NCBI GenBank assembly: GCA_048296855.1
Contig: CP182631.1
DNA from: Pseudocolwellia sp048296855
GTDB taxonomy: Bacteria > Pseudomonadota > Gammaproteobacteria > Enterobacterales > Alteromonadaceae
Length of the DNA stretch: 64,000 nt
Reading direction: 5' to 3' (one strand)
The position numbers and the translations under genes are program-made. The notes below the pieces were generated by a model. The model was not told the origin of the DNA. It made no database searches and saw only the letters and a program-made list of their open reading frames with translations. Shown one piece after another: positions 54,223-62,516 of the stretch (position 1 is its first letter; each line of letters starts with the position of its first letter).

Positions 54223-55374
54223 TTATAAATTAAGGAAGCTTCTAATTGATGCTTCCTTTTCCATTGCATCTTCAAAACCTAATTTAATGAGCTGTTTACA
54301 GTAATTTTTTTCGAATAATAAATAACTGATAATACTTGATTCTGAATCGTTAGTGATCCCGATTGAACGTAATAATATTTTAATAGAAAGGGGTAACTCA
54401 TCAAAATATTCTACTGCCATGGCATTAAAATCGTGGGTAGGATTAAGTAATAATGTATCTATTTTTTTTAATCCTGATTTTTCTTTACGTACATCTTCAG
54501 GGATTAAGGCGATGGTTTCGTTAATACGTTGAGCTCTTTCTATATCGCTTTGTAAGGTATCTGAGAATATTGAATCAAGTAAATGACCGGCTACACTTGA
54601 TGCGGTTGGTGGGTGAGGATTGTTTTCATTAGCATATACCGGTTCTGTTGGTTGTTCTACGCCCACAATAAATATACGTTCAGCTCCTAAATGAATAGCA
54701 GGGCTCAACGGAGATAATTGATGAATAGAACCATCACCAAAGTGTTGTCGTTTAATATTAATTGAAGGGAAAACCATAGGAATAGCAGCAGATGCCATCA
54801 AATGTTCGCTATTAATTTGAGTTGGTTCGCCTCTTCGGTTTGCTCTAAACCAAGGTGAAATATGTTCTTCAGATTGATAAAAACTGATTGAATCGCCCGT
54901 GTTATAGCTAGATGCTGTAATAGAAACGGCAGATAAATAACCTTTTAAAATATTATTATCTATTCGTTTAAAATCGATAACCTCATTCAGCAGTTGACGT
55001 AACGGATCATTGTTAAGCAAGCTTCTGGCAGGACGGCTAGCGTAGTCTGCTTGAAAACTACCAAATATCCCTTTAGCTATATGACTAAATACTCTGTATG
55101 GATCTCCGTGATAAATGCGATTTGTGTTTAAGTTTTTCCAAACCCATTCAAGTTTTTTAACCCCTAATTGAAAACAAGAAGCATAACAGGCTAACGCTGT
55201 GGTGTTTATTGCACCGGCCGACGTACCACTAATAATAGGGAAAGGGCAACCATGATTACGGGGGATAAATTGGGCAATAGCAGACAACACCCCAACTTGA
55301 TATGCGGCTCTTGCACCACCACCTGTAAGTATTAAGGCATTGTTTGTGTGTTTGTATGAACGTTTTTTAGCCAT
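54223..55374 (-). CDS. Patatin-like phospholipase
   Basis: A 383-residue lipid acyl hydrolase of the patatin/RssA fold. The oxyanion loop GGGARAAYQVGVL lies near 19-31 and the catalytic Ser in ISGTSAGAIN near 50; the Asp partner is in HFGDGSIHQLSPLSPAI near 217. The protein has no signal peptide. It lies convergent to the antiporter with only five bases between stop codons. The C-terminal third (about 280-383) is helical and unassigned. Membrane lipid turnover is a likely role. Confidence 0.92.
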   Translation of the reverse strand: MAKKRSYKHTNNALILTGGGARAAYQVGVLSAIAQFIPRNHGCPFPIISGTSAGAINTTALACYASCFQLGVKKLEWVWKNLNTNRIYHGDPYRVFSHIAKGIFGSFQADYASRPARSLLNNDPLRQLLNEVIDFKRIDNNILKGYLSAVSITASSYNTGDSISFYQSEEHISPWFRANRRGEPTQINSEHLMASAAIPMVFPSINIKRQHFGDGSIHQLSPLSPAIHLGAERIFIVGVEQPTEPVYANENNPHPPTASSVAGHLLDSIFSDTLQSDIERAQRINETIALIPEDVRKEKSGLKKIDTLLLNPTHDFNAMAVEYFDELPLSIKILLRSIGITNDSESSIISYLLFEKNYCKQLIKLGFEDAMEKEASIRSFLNL

Positions 55375-55612
55375 AAACTACTTTATCAATTTCAATATGT
55401 TAAGTGTAACGCTTTTTTTATTTTATGTGAAAAATATCCCGAACTTAAAGAAAAAATTATTTTATTTTTGCGGCTAATCAAACGATTTTTTTGTAAGTAA
55501 AGGAATTTTCAATAAGTACTAGCATAGTTTTGTGATGGCATTTTACCTATAATGCTCGCCCGTTTACGTATGCTGTTTCATATGGCGTAGATTAATTATA
55601 TTTGGAAAAACT

Positions 55613-56500
55613 TTGGAAATCTGGATCTATTTCACCTTACTTGCTGCATTTATGCAGGCACTAAGAACCGCCGGTCAGAAAAAATTATCAGGCCACTTAA
55701 GTTCTATGGCAACTACATCGGTTAGGTATGTTTTTGCTTTACCCTTTGCTTGGGGTTACTTATGGTGGTTACTTGATTATAAAACGGTTGAAATTCCAGA
55801 ACTGAATGCCTCATTTATACAATTCGCATTATTGGCTAGTGTGGCTCAAATAGTAGGGACAGCCTGCTTAGTTACCGCCTTTAGATACAGAAATTTTTCA
55901 GTCGCAACGAGTTTATCTCATACTGAAGCTGTTCAAGTCGCTATTATTGGCGCTACTGTTTTTTCAGCTTCGTTAAGTTTTTGGGGCTGGGTATCTGTTG
56001 TAATAGGTGTAATTGGTGTCCTTATTGTATCAAAAGTTAAATTTACTTATGACGATTTATTGAGAAACCCTGGCGCTGGTTTTGGTTTAGCTTCTGGCTT
56101 AGGGTTAGCTATTACAATGCTATTGGTACGAGAATCGAGTTTAGCTTTGAATACTGACTTAATGGTGAGCGCTGCTGTGACTTTAGTGTTTATGGTAACA
56201 GTACAATCTGTTGTATCTGTGGCATATGTTGCTGTTCAGAATACATCACAGATTATTTTAATGCTTAAACATTGGCGTGTGTGCGCCTTTGTTGGGTTAA
56301 CCAGTGTTATTGGTTCTATTGGTTGGTATACAGCGACAAGTTATCAAGATACTGCTTATGTTAAGGCGTTGGGTCAAGTTGAATTCTTTATTACACTTTT
56401 TATTACTTATCGAATATTTAAAGAATCAATTAGTAAAATGGAATACTTAGGAATGTTTTTAATTCTATTAAGTGTATTTATTTTACTGTTATGGGCATAA
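55613..56500 (+). CDS. EamA/DMT family transporter
   Basis: A 295-residue exporter with ten hydrophobic segments, in two EamA repeats (ALRTAGQKKLSGHLSSMATT in the first loop, FRYRNFSVATSLSHTEAVQV near 95, LKALGQVEFF-like YVKALGQVEFFITLFITYRI near 255). Relatives of this subgroup are annotated as EamA or multidrug transporters. It starts with TTG at 55613 (MEIWIYFTLLAAFMQALR) with GGAAAAA upstream; no ATG in the frame precedes the first membrane segment. Followed after 56 bases by slyD. Confidence 0.88.
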   Translation: MEIWIYFTLLAAFMQALRTAGQKKLSGHLSSMATTSVRYVFALPFAWGYLWWLLDYKTVEIPELNASFIQFALLASVAQIVGTACLVTAFRYRNFSVATSLSHTEAVQVAIIGATVFSASLSFWGWVSVVIGVIGVLIVSKVKFTYDDLLRNPGAGFGLASGLGLAITMLLVRESSLALNTDLMVSAAVTLVFMVTVQSVVSVAYVAVQNTSQIILMLKHWRVCAFVGLTSVIGSIGWYTATSYQDTAYVKALGQVEFFITLFITYRIFKESISKMEYLGMFLILLSVFILLLWA

Positions 56501-56556
56501 AATATTGTAATATAGCGCCATTAAAATTAGCGTTAATCAAAATAAATAGGTAAAAA

Positions 56557-57039
56557 ATGAAAATAGCAGAAAAAACAGTTGTTCAGTTTCACTATGTATT
56601 AAAAGAAGAAGACGGTACCGAAATTGAGTCGTCGTATGACAATGATCCAATGGCTTATCTACACGGTGCTAATAACACGTTAGTGGGTCTTGAAAACGCT
56701 TTAGCGGGTAAAGAAGCTGGCGATAAGTTTTCCGTCACATTACAACCTGATGAAGCTTATGGCGAGCGTCAAGAAGATATGATCCAACGTATCCCTGTAA
56801 AACATTTACAAGGTGCAGCAAAATGGAAAGCAGGCATGACAGCTGTTGTTCAAACGGAACAAGGTCAACGTCAAGTTACTGTAGTTAAAGTAGGCAAATT
56901 TATGGTGACGGTTGATATTAACCCACCATTAGCGGGTAAAGTATTAACGTTTGATTTAGAAGTAGTTGATGTAAGAGAAGCGACTGAAGACGAAGTTAAG
57001 CATGGCCATGCTCACGGAGTAGGTGGTCATCATCATTAG
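56557..57039 (+). CDS. slyD: FKBP-type peptidyl-prolyl isomerase, SlyD-like
   Basis: A 160-residue prolyl isomerase and chaperone. The FKBP domain begins VVQFHYVLKEEDGTEIESSY and has the inserted IF domain with AYGERQEDMIQRIPVKHL at about 65-120. The C-terminus is HGHAHGVGGHHH, short but histidine-rich, which in SlyD binds nickel and other metals. Other residues common to the family (NPPLAGKVLTFDLEVVDVRE) are present. The name SlyD fits best, though short-tail relatives (FklB/FkpB types) exist. Confidence 0.93.
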   Translation: MKIAEKTVVQFHYVLKEEDGTEIESSYDNDPMAYLHGANNTLVGLENALAGKEAGDKFSVTLQPDEAYGERQEDMIQRIPVKHLQGAAKWKAGMTAVVQTEQGQRQVTVVKVGKFMVTVDINPPLAGKVLTFDLEVVDVREATEDEVKHGHAHGVGGHHH

Positions 57040-57062
57040 TTATAACCGATGATAGATAAATT

Positions 57063-57090
57063 AAACCAATGATCTTCATTGGTTTTTTTT
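57063..57090 (+). terminator. Terminator after slyD
   Basis: AACCAATGA / TCATTGGTT stem with a TCT loop and a run of eight T. Confidence 0.92.
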
Positions 57091-57124
57091 CGTCTTGGAT
57101 TTATATCAAAATATAAATTAAAGA

Positions 57125-57155
57125 CGAAAAAAAACCTGCTAAAAGCAGGTTTTTT
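57125..57155 (-). terminator. Terminator of the tRNA-Asn operon
   Basis: On the minus strand, ACCTGCT / AGCAGGT with a T-rich loop, followed by eight T. The A/T flanks make it usable on both strands. Confidence 0.9.
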
Positions 57156-57159
57156 AATG

Positions 57160-57235
57160 TGGCTCCTCAACCTGGACTTGAACCAGGGACAAACGGATTA
57201 ACAGTCCGTTGCTCTACCAACTGAGCTATTGAGGA
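57160..57235 (-). tRNA. asnT: tRNA-Asn (GTT), copy 1
   Basis: A 76-nt tRNA with encoded CCA. Acceptor TCCTCAA / TTGAGGA, D-arm AGCTCAGTTGGTAGAGC, anticodon loop CTGTTAA giving GTT, T-arm CCTGG-TTCAAGT-CCAGG. Last of the array in transcription order. Confidence 0.98.
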
Positions 57236-57284
57236 ATTGTTCTTTACTACTAACGTAACCGCTTTAAAAGCACTTACTAAAATG

Positions 57285-57360
57285 TGGCTCCTCAACCTGG
57301 ACTTGAACCAGGGACAAACGGATTAACAGTCCGTTGCTCTACCAACTGAGCTATTGAGGA
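57285..57360 (-). tRNA. asnU: tRNA-Asn (GTT), copy 2
   Basis: Identical to copy 1 in all 76 bases. The spacer between copies (about 49 bases) is also repeated, so the array is a tandem duplication of period 125. Confidence 0.98.
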
Positions 57361-57409
57361 ATTGTTCTTTACTACTAACGTAACCGCTTTAAAAGCACTT
57401 ACTAAAATT

Positions 57410-57498
57410 TGGCTCCTCAACCTGTTCTAGAATCAGGAAGCAAACGCTGTTCTAATAAATAGCACAGTCCGTTGCTCTACCAATTGAGCTATTGAGGA
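57410..57498 (-). pseudogene. Decayed tRNA-Asn with altered anticodon arm
   Basis: The array position and the flanking spacers are those of a tRNA-Asn, but the gene is 89 long. Acceptor stem TCCTCAA / TTGAGGA, encoded CCA and D-arm (one change, CAATTGG) are intact. In the anticodon arm, GTTAATC is replaced by a longer piece beginning GTGCTATTTATTAGAACAG, so the Asn anticodon is lost. The T-arm is CCTGA-TTCTAGA-ACAGG with one mismatch in the stem. It would be co-transcribed with its neighbours. Confidence 0.85.
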
Positions 57499-57547
57499 AT
57501 TGTTCTTTACTACTAACGTAACCGCTTTAAAAGCCATTACTAAAATT

Positions 57548-57623
57548 TGGCTCCTCAACCTGGACTTGAACCAGGGACAAACGGATTAACAGTCCGTTGC
57601 TCTACCAACTGAGCTATTGAGGA
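57548..57623 (-). tRNA. asnV: tRNA-Asn (GTT), copy 3
   Basis: Identical in all 76 bases to copies 1 and 2, including encoded CCA. First in transcription order, 35 bases behind the -10 box at 57658. Confidence 0.98.
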
Positions 57624-57657
57624 ATTGTTTGCTAACCAACTTGGTTAACGGGGCGGA

Positions 57658-57686
57658 ATATTAAAGGCCACGTGATGAACTGTCAA
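57658..57686 (-). promoter_or_regulatory. Promoter of the tRNA-Asn array
   Basis: On the minus strand, TTGACA (57686-57681), 17 bases, TAATAT (57663-57658), followed by the GC-rich TCCGCCCCG, a discriminator of the kind that makes stable-RNA promoters subject to the stringent response. Confidence 0.85.
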
Positions 57687-57809
57687 TATAAAATTCTAAA
57701 AAATTTAAATATTTGTTTGTTTGCTTGTTTTGCAGGCAAATTGGGAGCTTTAAGAGCTATTTTTGTTGTAAATTTAGGCATGTTAATTTATTACGTTATT
57801 TGATTACAG

Positions 57810-57832
57810 TTATCCACTAATGCTGTGGATAA
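57810..57832. other. Pair of inverted DnaA-box-like sequences
   Basis: TTATCCACT and TGTGGATAA face each other with 5 bases between. The second is a perfect reverse DnaA box; the first has one mismatch. Alternatively a simple 9-bp inverted repeat. Otherwise the 569-base gap 57624-58192 holds the tRNA promoter and AT-rich sequence without genes. Confidence 0.45.
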
Positions 57833-58192
57833 CTATGTGCATTAAAGTGTAGATAGAGGTAGTTAAAACATAAGAATAGTGGGTAGAGCGAAGTCAATCT
57901 TTTTCATATAAAATAAATTAATCTATTTAAAACAGGTTGTTAGTGTGTTTTTGGTGTTAAAATGAACGTCTCGGTTTGTTTTTTGTGCAAAGTTGGCATT
58001 TTATACAATTGCCTGTGAATTTTTATGCAATTCAAATATTGCAAATATTATCTGTATTTTTTTAATAGGTAACTTGTTTACATTTATTTTCAAATTAAAG
58101 AGGAGAAATAAAATTTAAGCATAGCGACTCTTAGAGCTATCTTTTACAATACAAGTTCTTCCGCTTTTTATACCACGGGTTTTAAACTTTTA

Positions 58193-59575
58193 ATGACTAC
58201 ATCTGTAAAAAAAAATCAAATTGACCTATTAAAAGATCCCGTGCCTCAAACATTAAAAAAAATGACTGTTCCTATGATATACGGAATGATCCTTTTAATG
58301 ACTTTCAACCTTGTAGATACCTTTTTTGTTGGTTTATTGGGGACTCAGCCTCTAGCAGCAATAAGCTTTACTTTTCCTATCACTTTTACGGTTATTAGTT
58401 TAACCATTGGTTTAGGTATAGGAACCTCTGCCGTTATTGGTAAAGCTTTAGGTAAAGGTAATCATGCATTGGCAAAAAATTTAGCTACATCGGCTATGTA
58501 CATGACCGCTGTTATTGTTGGGCTATTGTCTTATGTTGGTTATATATTTATTGATGAAATCTTTTTATTATTAGGCGCAAGTAATGACTTATTGCCGCTT
58601 ATTCATGAATATATGGACGTATGGTTTTTAGGCAGCGTTTGTTTAATTGGACCTATGATTGGTAATGCTATATTACGCTCTGCTGGCGACACAAAAACTC
58701 CCAGTATAATTATGGGAAGCGCAGGCTTAATTAATGCGGTATTAGATCCTATTTTAATTTTTGGTTTTGGGCCTGTTCCTGCATTAGGAGTAGAAGGCGC
58801 GGCTATTGCGACTTTTATTTCATGGATACTTAGTACTGCTTTAGTACTTTATATTCTTATCCGTAAGAAAAACCTAATACATGCGACATTAATCCCATTA
58901 AATGAATTTATAGCCTCATGTAAAGAAATTTTAAACATTGGTTTACCAGCGGCGGGTGCTAATATGTTAACGCCAATTGCAACGGCTGTTTTAACTGCAA
59001 TAGCGGCAACCTTTGGAGACTCTGCTGTTGCTGCATTTGGCGTAGGTTCAAGAATTGAGTCAATTGCTTGCTTAGTGGTGCTGGCTTTATCAATGACATT
59101 ACCCCCATTTATTAGCCAAAACTTTGGTGCATCAAATATGAATAGGGTGAAAGAAAGCTATAAATCTACCGTTAAATTTGTATTAGCGTGGCAGGTACTT
59201 ATTTACCTTGTACTTATACTTATTGCGCCTTACATCAGTCATACCTTTGCGAAAGAAGAAAAAGTTGCTGAGCTTATCGAGTTATTTATTTGGATATTAC
59301 CTTTAGGGTACGGTTTTCAAGGTATCATTATTTTAACCAATTCGTCTTTTAATGCTTTGCATAAGCCTATGGTAGCTTTAGCTTTGAGTATTGTTCGTTT
59401 ATTTGTGTGTTATGTACCTATCGCTTATTTAGGCAGTTATTTATACGGTTTAACAGGTTTCTTTGTGGGTGGGGTTATTGGTAATTTATTAATGGCGTTT
59501 ATCTCTTACTGCTTATTTAGTAGGCAATTTACAACCGATGCTTTTAATATTGAATCAAAAGAGGTGTCAACCTAA
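58193..59575 (+). CDS. MATE family efflux transporter
   Basis: A 460-residue inner-membrane exporter that expels drugs or organic cations in exchange for Na+ or H+. Twelve hydrophobic segments form two MATE halves: TMPMIYGMILLMTFNLVDTF-like MTVPMIYGMILLMTFNLVDT near 23-42, LGTQPLAAISFTFPI, RSAGDTKTPSIIMG near 162, then VEGAAIATFIS, and in the second half FGVGSRIESIA and SALHKP-like FNALHKPMVALALSI. It has the early Asp of the DinF/NorM groups (VDTFFVG). The start ATG has a poor ribosome site. The stop overlaps uvrB by one base, an operon pairing worth noting. Confidence 0.92.
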   Translation: MTTSVKKNQIDLLKDPVPQTLKKMTVPMIYGMILLMTFNLVDTFFVGLLGTQPLAAISFTFPITFTVISLTIGLGIGTSAVIGKALGKGNHALAKNLATSAMYMTAVIVGLLSYVGYIFIDEIFLLLGASNDLLPLIHEYMDVWFLGSVCLIGPMIGNAILRSAGDTKTPSIIMGSAGLINAVLDPILIFGFGPVPALGVEGAAIATFISWILSTALVLYILIRKKNLIHATLIPLNEFIASCKEILNIGLPAAGANMLTPIATAVLTAIAATFGDSAVAAFGVGSRIESIACLVVLALSMTLPPFISQNFGASNMNRVKESYKSTVKFVLAWQVLIYLVLILIAPYISHTFAKEEKVAELIELFIWILPLGYGFQGIIILTNSSFNALHKPMVALALSIVRLFVCYVPIAYLGSYLYGLTGFFVGGVIGNLLMAFISYCLFSRQFTTDAFNIESKEVST

Positions 59576-61575
59576 TGATGAAAGATATGGAACTGGTATC
59601 TAACTACACACCCAGTGGCGATCAACCTACGGCGATTGCAAAGCTGCTTGATGGTATTGAATCAGGCTTAGCACATCAAACCTTATTAGGTGTTACCGGC
59701 TCAGGTAAAACGTATACCATTGCTAATGTTATTGCTAAGCTTAATCGTCCTACTATGATGCTGGCGCCTAACAAAACACTTGCAGCGCAGTTATATGGAG
59801 AAATGAAAGAGTTTTTCCCGAATAATGCCGTTGAGTACTTTGTTTCTTATTACGATTATTACCAGCCTGAAGCCTATGTACCAACAACCGATACGTTTAT
59901 TGAAAAAGACGCTTCGGTAAACGAACATATTGAACAAATGCGTTTATCAGCAACTAAAGCTTTGCTAGAGCGTAGAGACGTTATTATTGTTGCTTCTGTT
60001 TCTGCTATTTATGGTTTGGGTGATCCCGACTCCTACTTAAAAATGATGTTGCACATTAGCCAAGGCGATATTATTAATCAACGAGATATATTAAGACGTT
60101 TAGCAGAATTGCAATACACACGTAACGACGTAGCCTTTCAGCGAGCAACTTATCGTGTACGTGGCGATGTTATTGATGTATTTCCTGCTGAATCTGACAG
60201 GCTTGCCATACGTATTGAATTGTTTGATGAAGAAATTGAACAAATAAGGCAGTTTGACCCACTTACAGGTCAAATAGAGCGAACCTTGCCGCGAGTCACT
60301 ATTTACCCTAAAACTCATTACGCAACGCCTCGTGAGAAAATATTAGCCGCGGTTGAAAATATTAAAATTGAGCTAAAAGACAGATCTGCGCAACTCAAAG
60401 AAAATAACAAGTTAGTTGAAGAACAACGCATTGTTCAACGTACGCAATTCGATATCGAAATGATGACAGAGTTAGGTTATTGCTCAGGTATCGAAAACTA
60501 TTCACGGTACCTCTCAGGCAGAGGAACAGGTGAAGCGCCACCCACGTTATTCGATTACTTACCGAACGACGGCTTACTTATTATTGATGAATCCCATGTT
60601 ACGGTTCCTCAAATAGGAGCCATGTATAAAGGCGATAGATCAAGAAAAGAAAACTTAGTTGAATATGGCTTTAGGTTGCCGTCTGCTTTAGATAATAGAC
60701 CGATGAAATTTGAAGAGTTTGAAGCCTTAGCACCTCAAACTATTTATGTTTCAGCAACGCCGAGTCATTACGAAGTTGAAAAGTCGGGTGATGATATTGC
60801 ACAGCAAGTGGTAAGGCCTACAGGTTTACTCGATCCTGTTATTGAAGTAAGGCCCGTTGAAACACAAGTTGATGATTTACTATCTGAAATTCGTAAGCGT
60901 ATTGTTATTGAAGAAAGGGTACTTGCCACCACGTTAACTAAGCGTATGGCAGAAGATTTAACCGACTATTTAGATGAACACGGTATAAAAACTCGTTACC
61001 TACATTCTGATGTAGATACTGTAGAACGTGTTGAAATTATAAGAGATTTTAGATTAGGAAAATTTGACGTACTTGTAGGTATCAACTTACTACGTGAAGG
61101 TTTAGATATGCCTGAAGTGTCGCTTGTTGCCATTTTAGATGCCGATAAAGAAGGCTTTTTACGCTCTGAACGCTCACTTATTCAAACCATAGGACGCGCA
61201 GCTCGTAATATTAATGGTAGAGCTATTTTATATGCAGGACGTATTACTGGCTCTATGAAAAAAGCCATTGATGAAACCGAAAGAAGACGCGCTATTCAAC
61301 ATCAATATAATATTGACCATGGTATTACACCTACAGGCGTAAAACGTAAAATATCTGATGTAATGGGCCTAGGAAATGGCACGAGTCGAGTCGAGTTACG
61401 AAAAGTCGCAGAAGAACACGCGTCTTACAAAATAATGTCGACTAAAGAGATAGACGACAAAATTAAGCAACTTGAAGCTGAAATGATCAAACATGCCCAA
61501 AACCTAGAGTTTGAACTTGCTGCTAAAGCTAGAGATGAAATTGCTTCACTTCGTATTCAACAATTATCGACTTAA
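59575..61575 (+). CDS. uvrB: UvrABC system protein B
   Basis: The DNA-damage recognition helicase-like subunit of nucleotide excision repair. It has 666 residues (673 in E. coli) and aligns from PSGDQPTAIAKLLDGIESG onward. Walker A is GVTGSGKTYT near 41, the beta-hairpin that probes DNA is near YYDYYQPEAYVP, motif II is IIDESHVT, motif VI QTIGRAARN, and the C-terminal UvrC-binding UVR motif (LEFELAAKARDEIASLR) closes the protein. It starts at 59575 by TAATG coupling to the MATE gene. Two further in-frame ATGs lie within five codons. Confidence 0.98.
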   Translation: MMKDMELVSNYTPSGDQPTAIAKLLDGIESGLAHQTLLGVTGSGKTYTIANVIAKLNRPTMMLAPNKTLAAQLYGEMKEFFPNNAVEYFVSYYDYYQPEAYVPTTDTFIEKDASVNEHIEQMRLSATKALLERRDVIIVASVSAIYGLGDPDSYLKMMLHISQGDIINQRDILRRLAELQYTRNDVAFQRATYRVRGDVIDVFPAESDRLAIRIELFDEEIEQIRQFDPLTGQIERTLPRVTIYPKTHYATPREKILAAVENIKIELKDRSAQLKENNKLVEEQRIVQRTQFDIEMMTELGYCSGIENYSRYLSGRGTGEAPPTLFDYLPNDGLLIIDESHVTVPQIGAMYKGDRSRKENLVEYGFRLPSALDNRPMKFEEFEALAPQTIYVSATPSHYEVEKSGDDIAQQVVRPTGLLDPVIEVRPVETQVDDLLSEIRKRIVIEERVLATTLTKRMAEDLTDYLDEHGIKTRYLHSDVDTVERVEIIRDFRLGKFDVLVGINLLREGLDMPEVSLVAILDADKEGFLRSERSLIQTIGRAARNINGRAILYAGRITGSMKKAIDETERRRAIQHQYNIDHGITPTGVKRKISDVMGLGNGTSRVELRKVAEEHASYKIMSTKEIDDKIKQLEAEMIKHAQNLEFELAAKARDEIASLRIQQLST

Positions 61576-61577
61576 TT

Positions 61578-61781
61578 TTAATGAATTCTATTGCGCTCTA
61601 ACATAGTATAGTAAGTCATAATATTGACTATTTCTTCCTTTGTGCAAAGGGGAGAGCTGCTAATATCTTCAATAATTTTATCTTGAATATCTAAAGGGAA
61701 TGATAAAAGTTGTTGGAGGTATTTTTGTTCATTCATTAAATTCAAAAGCTCATCGGCATGCTTTGTCCAAACGGCACTCAT
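61578..61781 (-). CDS. Hypothetical protein, 67 residues
   Basis: A small helical protein from ATG 61781, chosen because GAGG lies six bases before it. The sequence (SAVWTKHADELLNLMNEQKY, then LLSFPLDIQDKIIEDISSS and EIVNIMTYYTMLERN) has no domain I recognise. Its stop faces that of uvrB two bases away, with no terminator visible in between. A real ribosome site and sensible helix pattern favour a true gene. Confidence 0.6.
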   Translation of the reverse strand: MSAVWTKHADELLNLMNEQKYLQQLLSFPLDIQDKIIEDISSSPLCTKEEIVNIMTYYTMLERNRIH

Positions 61782-61991
61782 AATATACCTCAACTACGGT
61801 GTTTATTAATTTTAAGTGTAGAAGCTAGGTGGAAAAATATTATATAAATTTAGTATAAACAGCGATTATATGAAGTAATTAAATCTATAAAACTTTAAGT
61901 ACTTCATTAAAAAGAAATTAATAGAAGAGTGAGTGAAAAAGAATATTGTAATATTTTTTGCTTTGCATAAAAGACATACAAAAAATATGAC

Positions 61992-62474
61992 TTACAACAA
62001 GCTTTTGATAGCTGATTCTAGTTTATAAGGTTTAGTTATAGCTGCAAATCGCTTAACGACTTCCCCTTCTTTATTAATTAAAAACTTTGTGAAATTCCAT
62101 TTAATACTTTCAGTGCCTAGAATTCCAGGTGCTTGTGTTTTTAAAAACTTGTAAAGGGGATGGGCGTTTGGTCCGTTCACGTCAATTTTACTGAATAAAT
62201 CAAATTTAATATTAAACTGTAAATCGCAAAACGCTTTTATGTCGGCGTTGCTGCCTTTTTCTTGTTGTTTAAACTGATTACAAGGAAAAGCTAATATCTC
62301 TAATCCTTGCTCGTTATATTGTTCGTATAACGCCTGTAAACCTTTATATTGATCGGTAAAACCACACTCGCTGGCGGTATTTACAATTAATACGACTTTT
62401 CCGACGTATTGTGACAACTCAACCTTTTCACCGCGGTAATTGTCGGCAGTAAATTGATAAATTCGAGTATGCAT
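61992..62474 (-). CDS. Glutathione peroxidase family protein
   Basis: A 160-residue thiol peroxidase that reduces hydrogen peroxide and lipid peroxides. The catalytic residues are visible: Cys in VNTASECGFTDQYKGL near 37 (cysteine, not selenocysteine), Gln in FPCNQFKQQE near 71, and Trp-Asn in KWNFTKFLI near 124. The second Cys in AFPCNQF and the one in AFCDLQF suggest thioredoxin rather than glutathione may be the electron donor, as in most bacterial forms. No signal peptide. Similar to BtuE. It follows sbcB on the same strand after 42 bases. Confidence 0.94.
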   Translation of the reverse strand: MHTRIYQFTADNYRGEKVELSQYVGKVVLIVNTASECGFTDQYKGLQALYEQYNEQGLEILAFPCNQFKQQEKGSNADIKAFCDLQFNIKFDLFSKIDVNGPNAHPLYKFLKTQAPGILGTESIKWNFTKFLINKEGEVVKRFAAITKPYKLESAIKSLL

Positions 62475-62516
62475 TGTTTGACTTCCTTTAACTTACCCAT
62501 GCGAATTATAAAATAA

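Noticed and set aside
57410..57498. Altered tRNA read as a new functional isoacceptor
   Set aside because: No 7-base anticodon loop closes in the usual place and the T-stem has a mismatch, so a pseudogene is the safer call.
57810..57832. Chromosome replication origin
   Set aside because: Only two DnaA-box-like sites, and none of the usual neighbours (dnaA, dnaN, gidA/mnmG) in the window.
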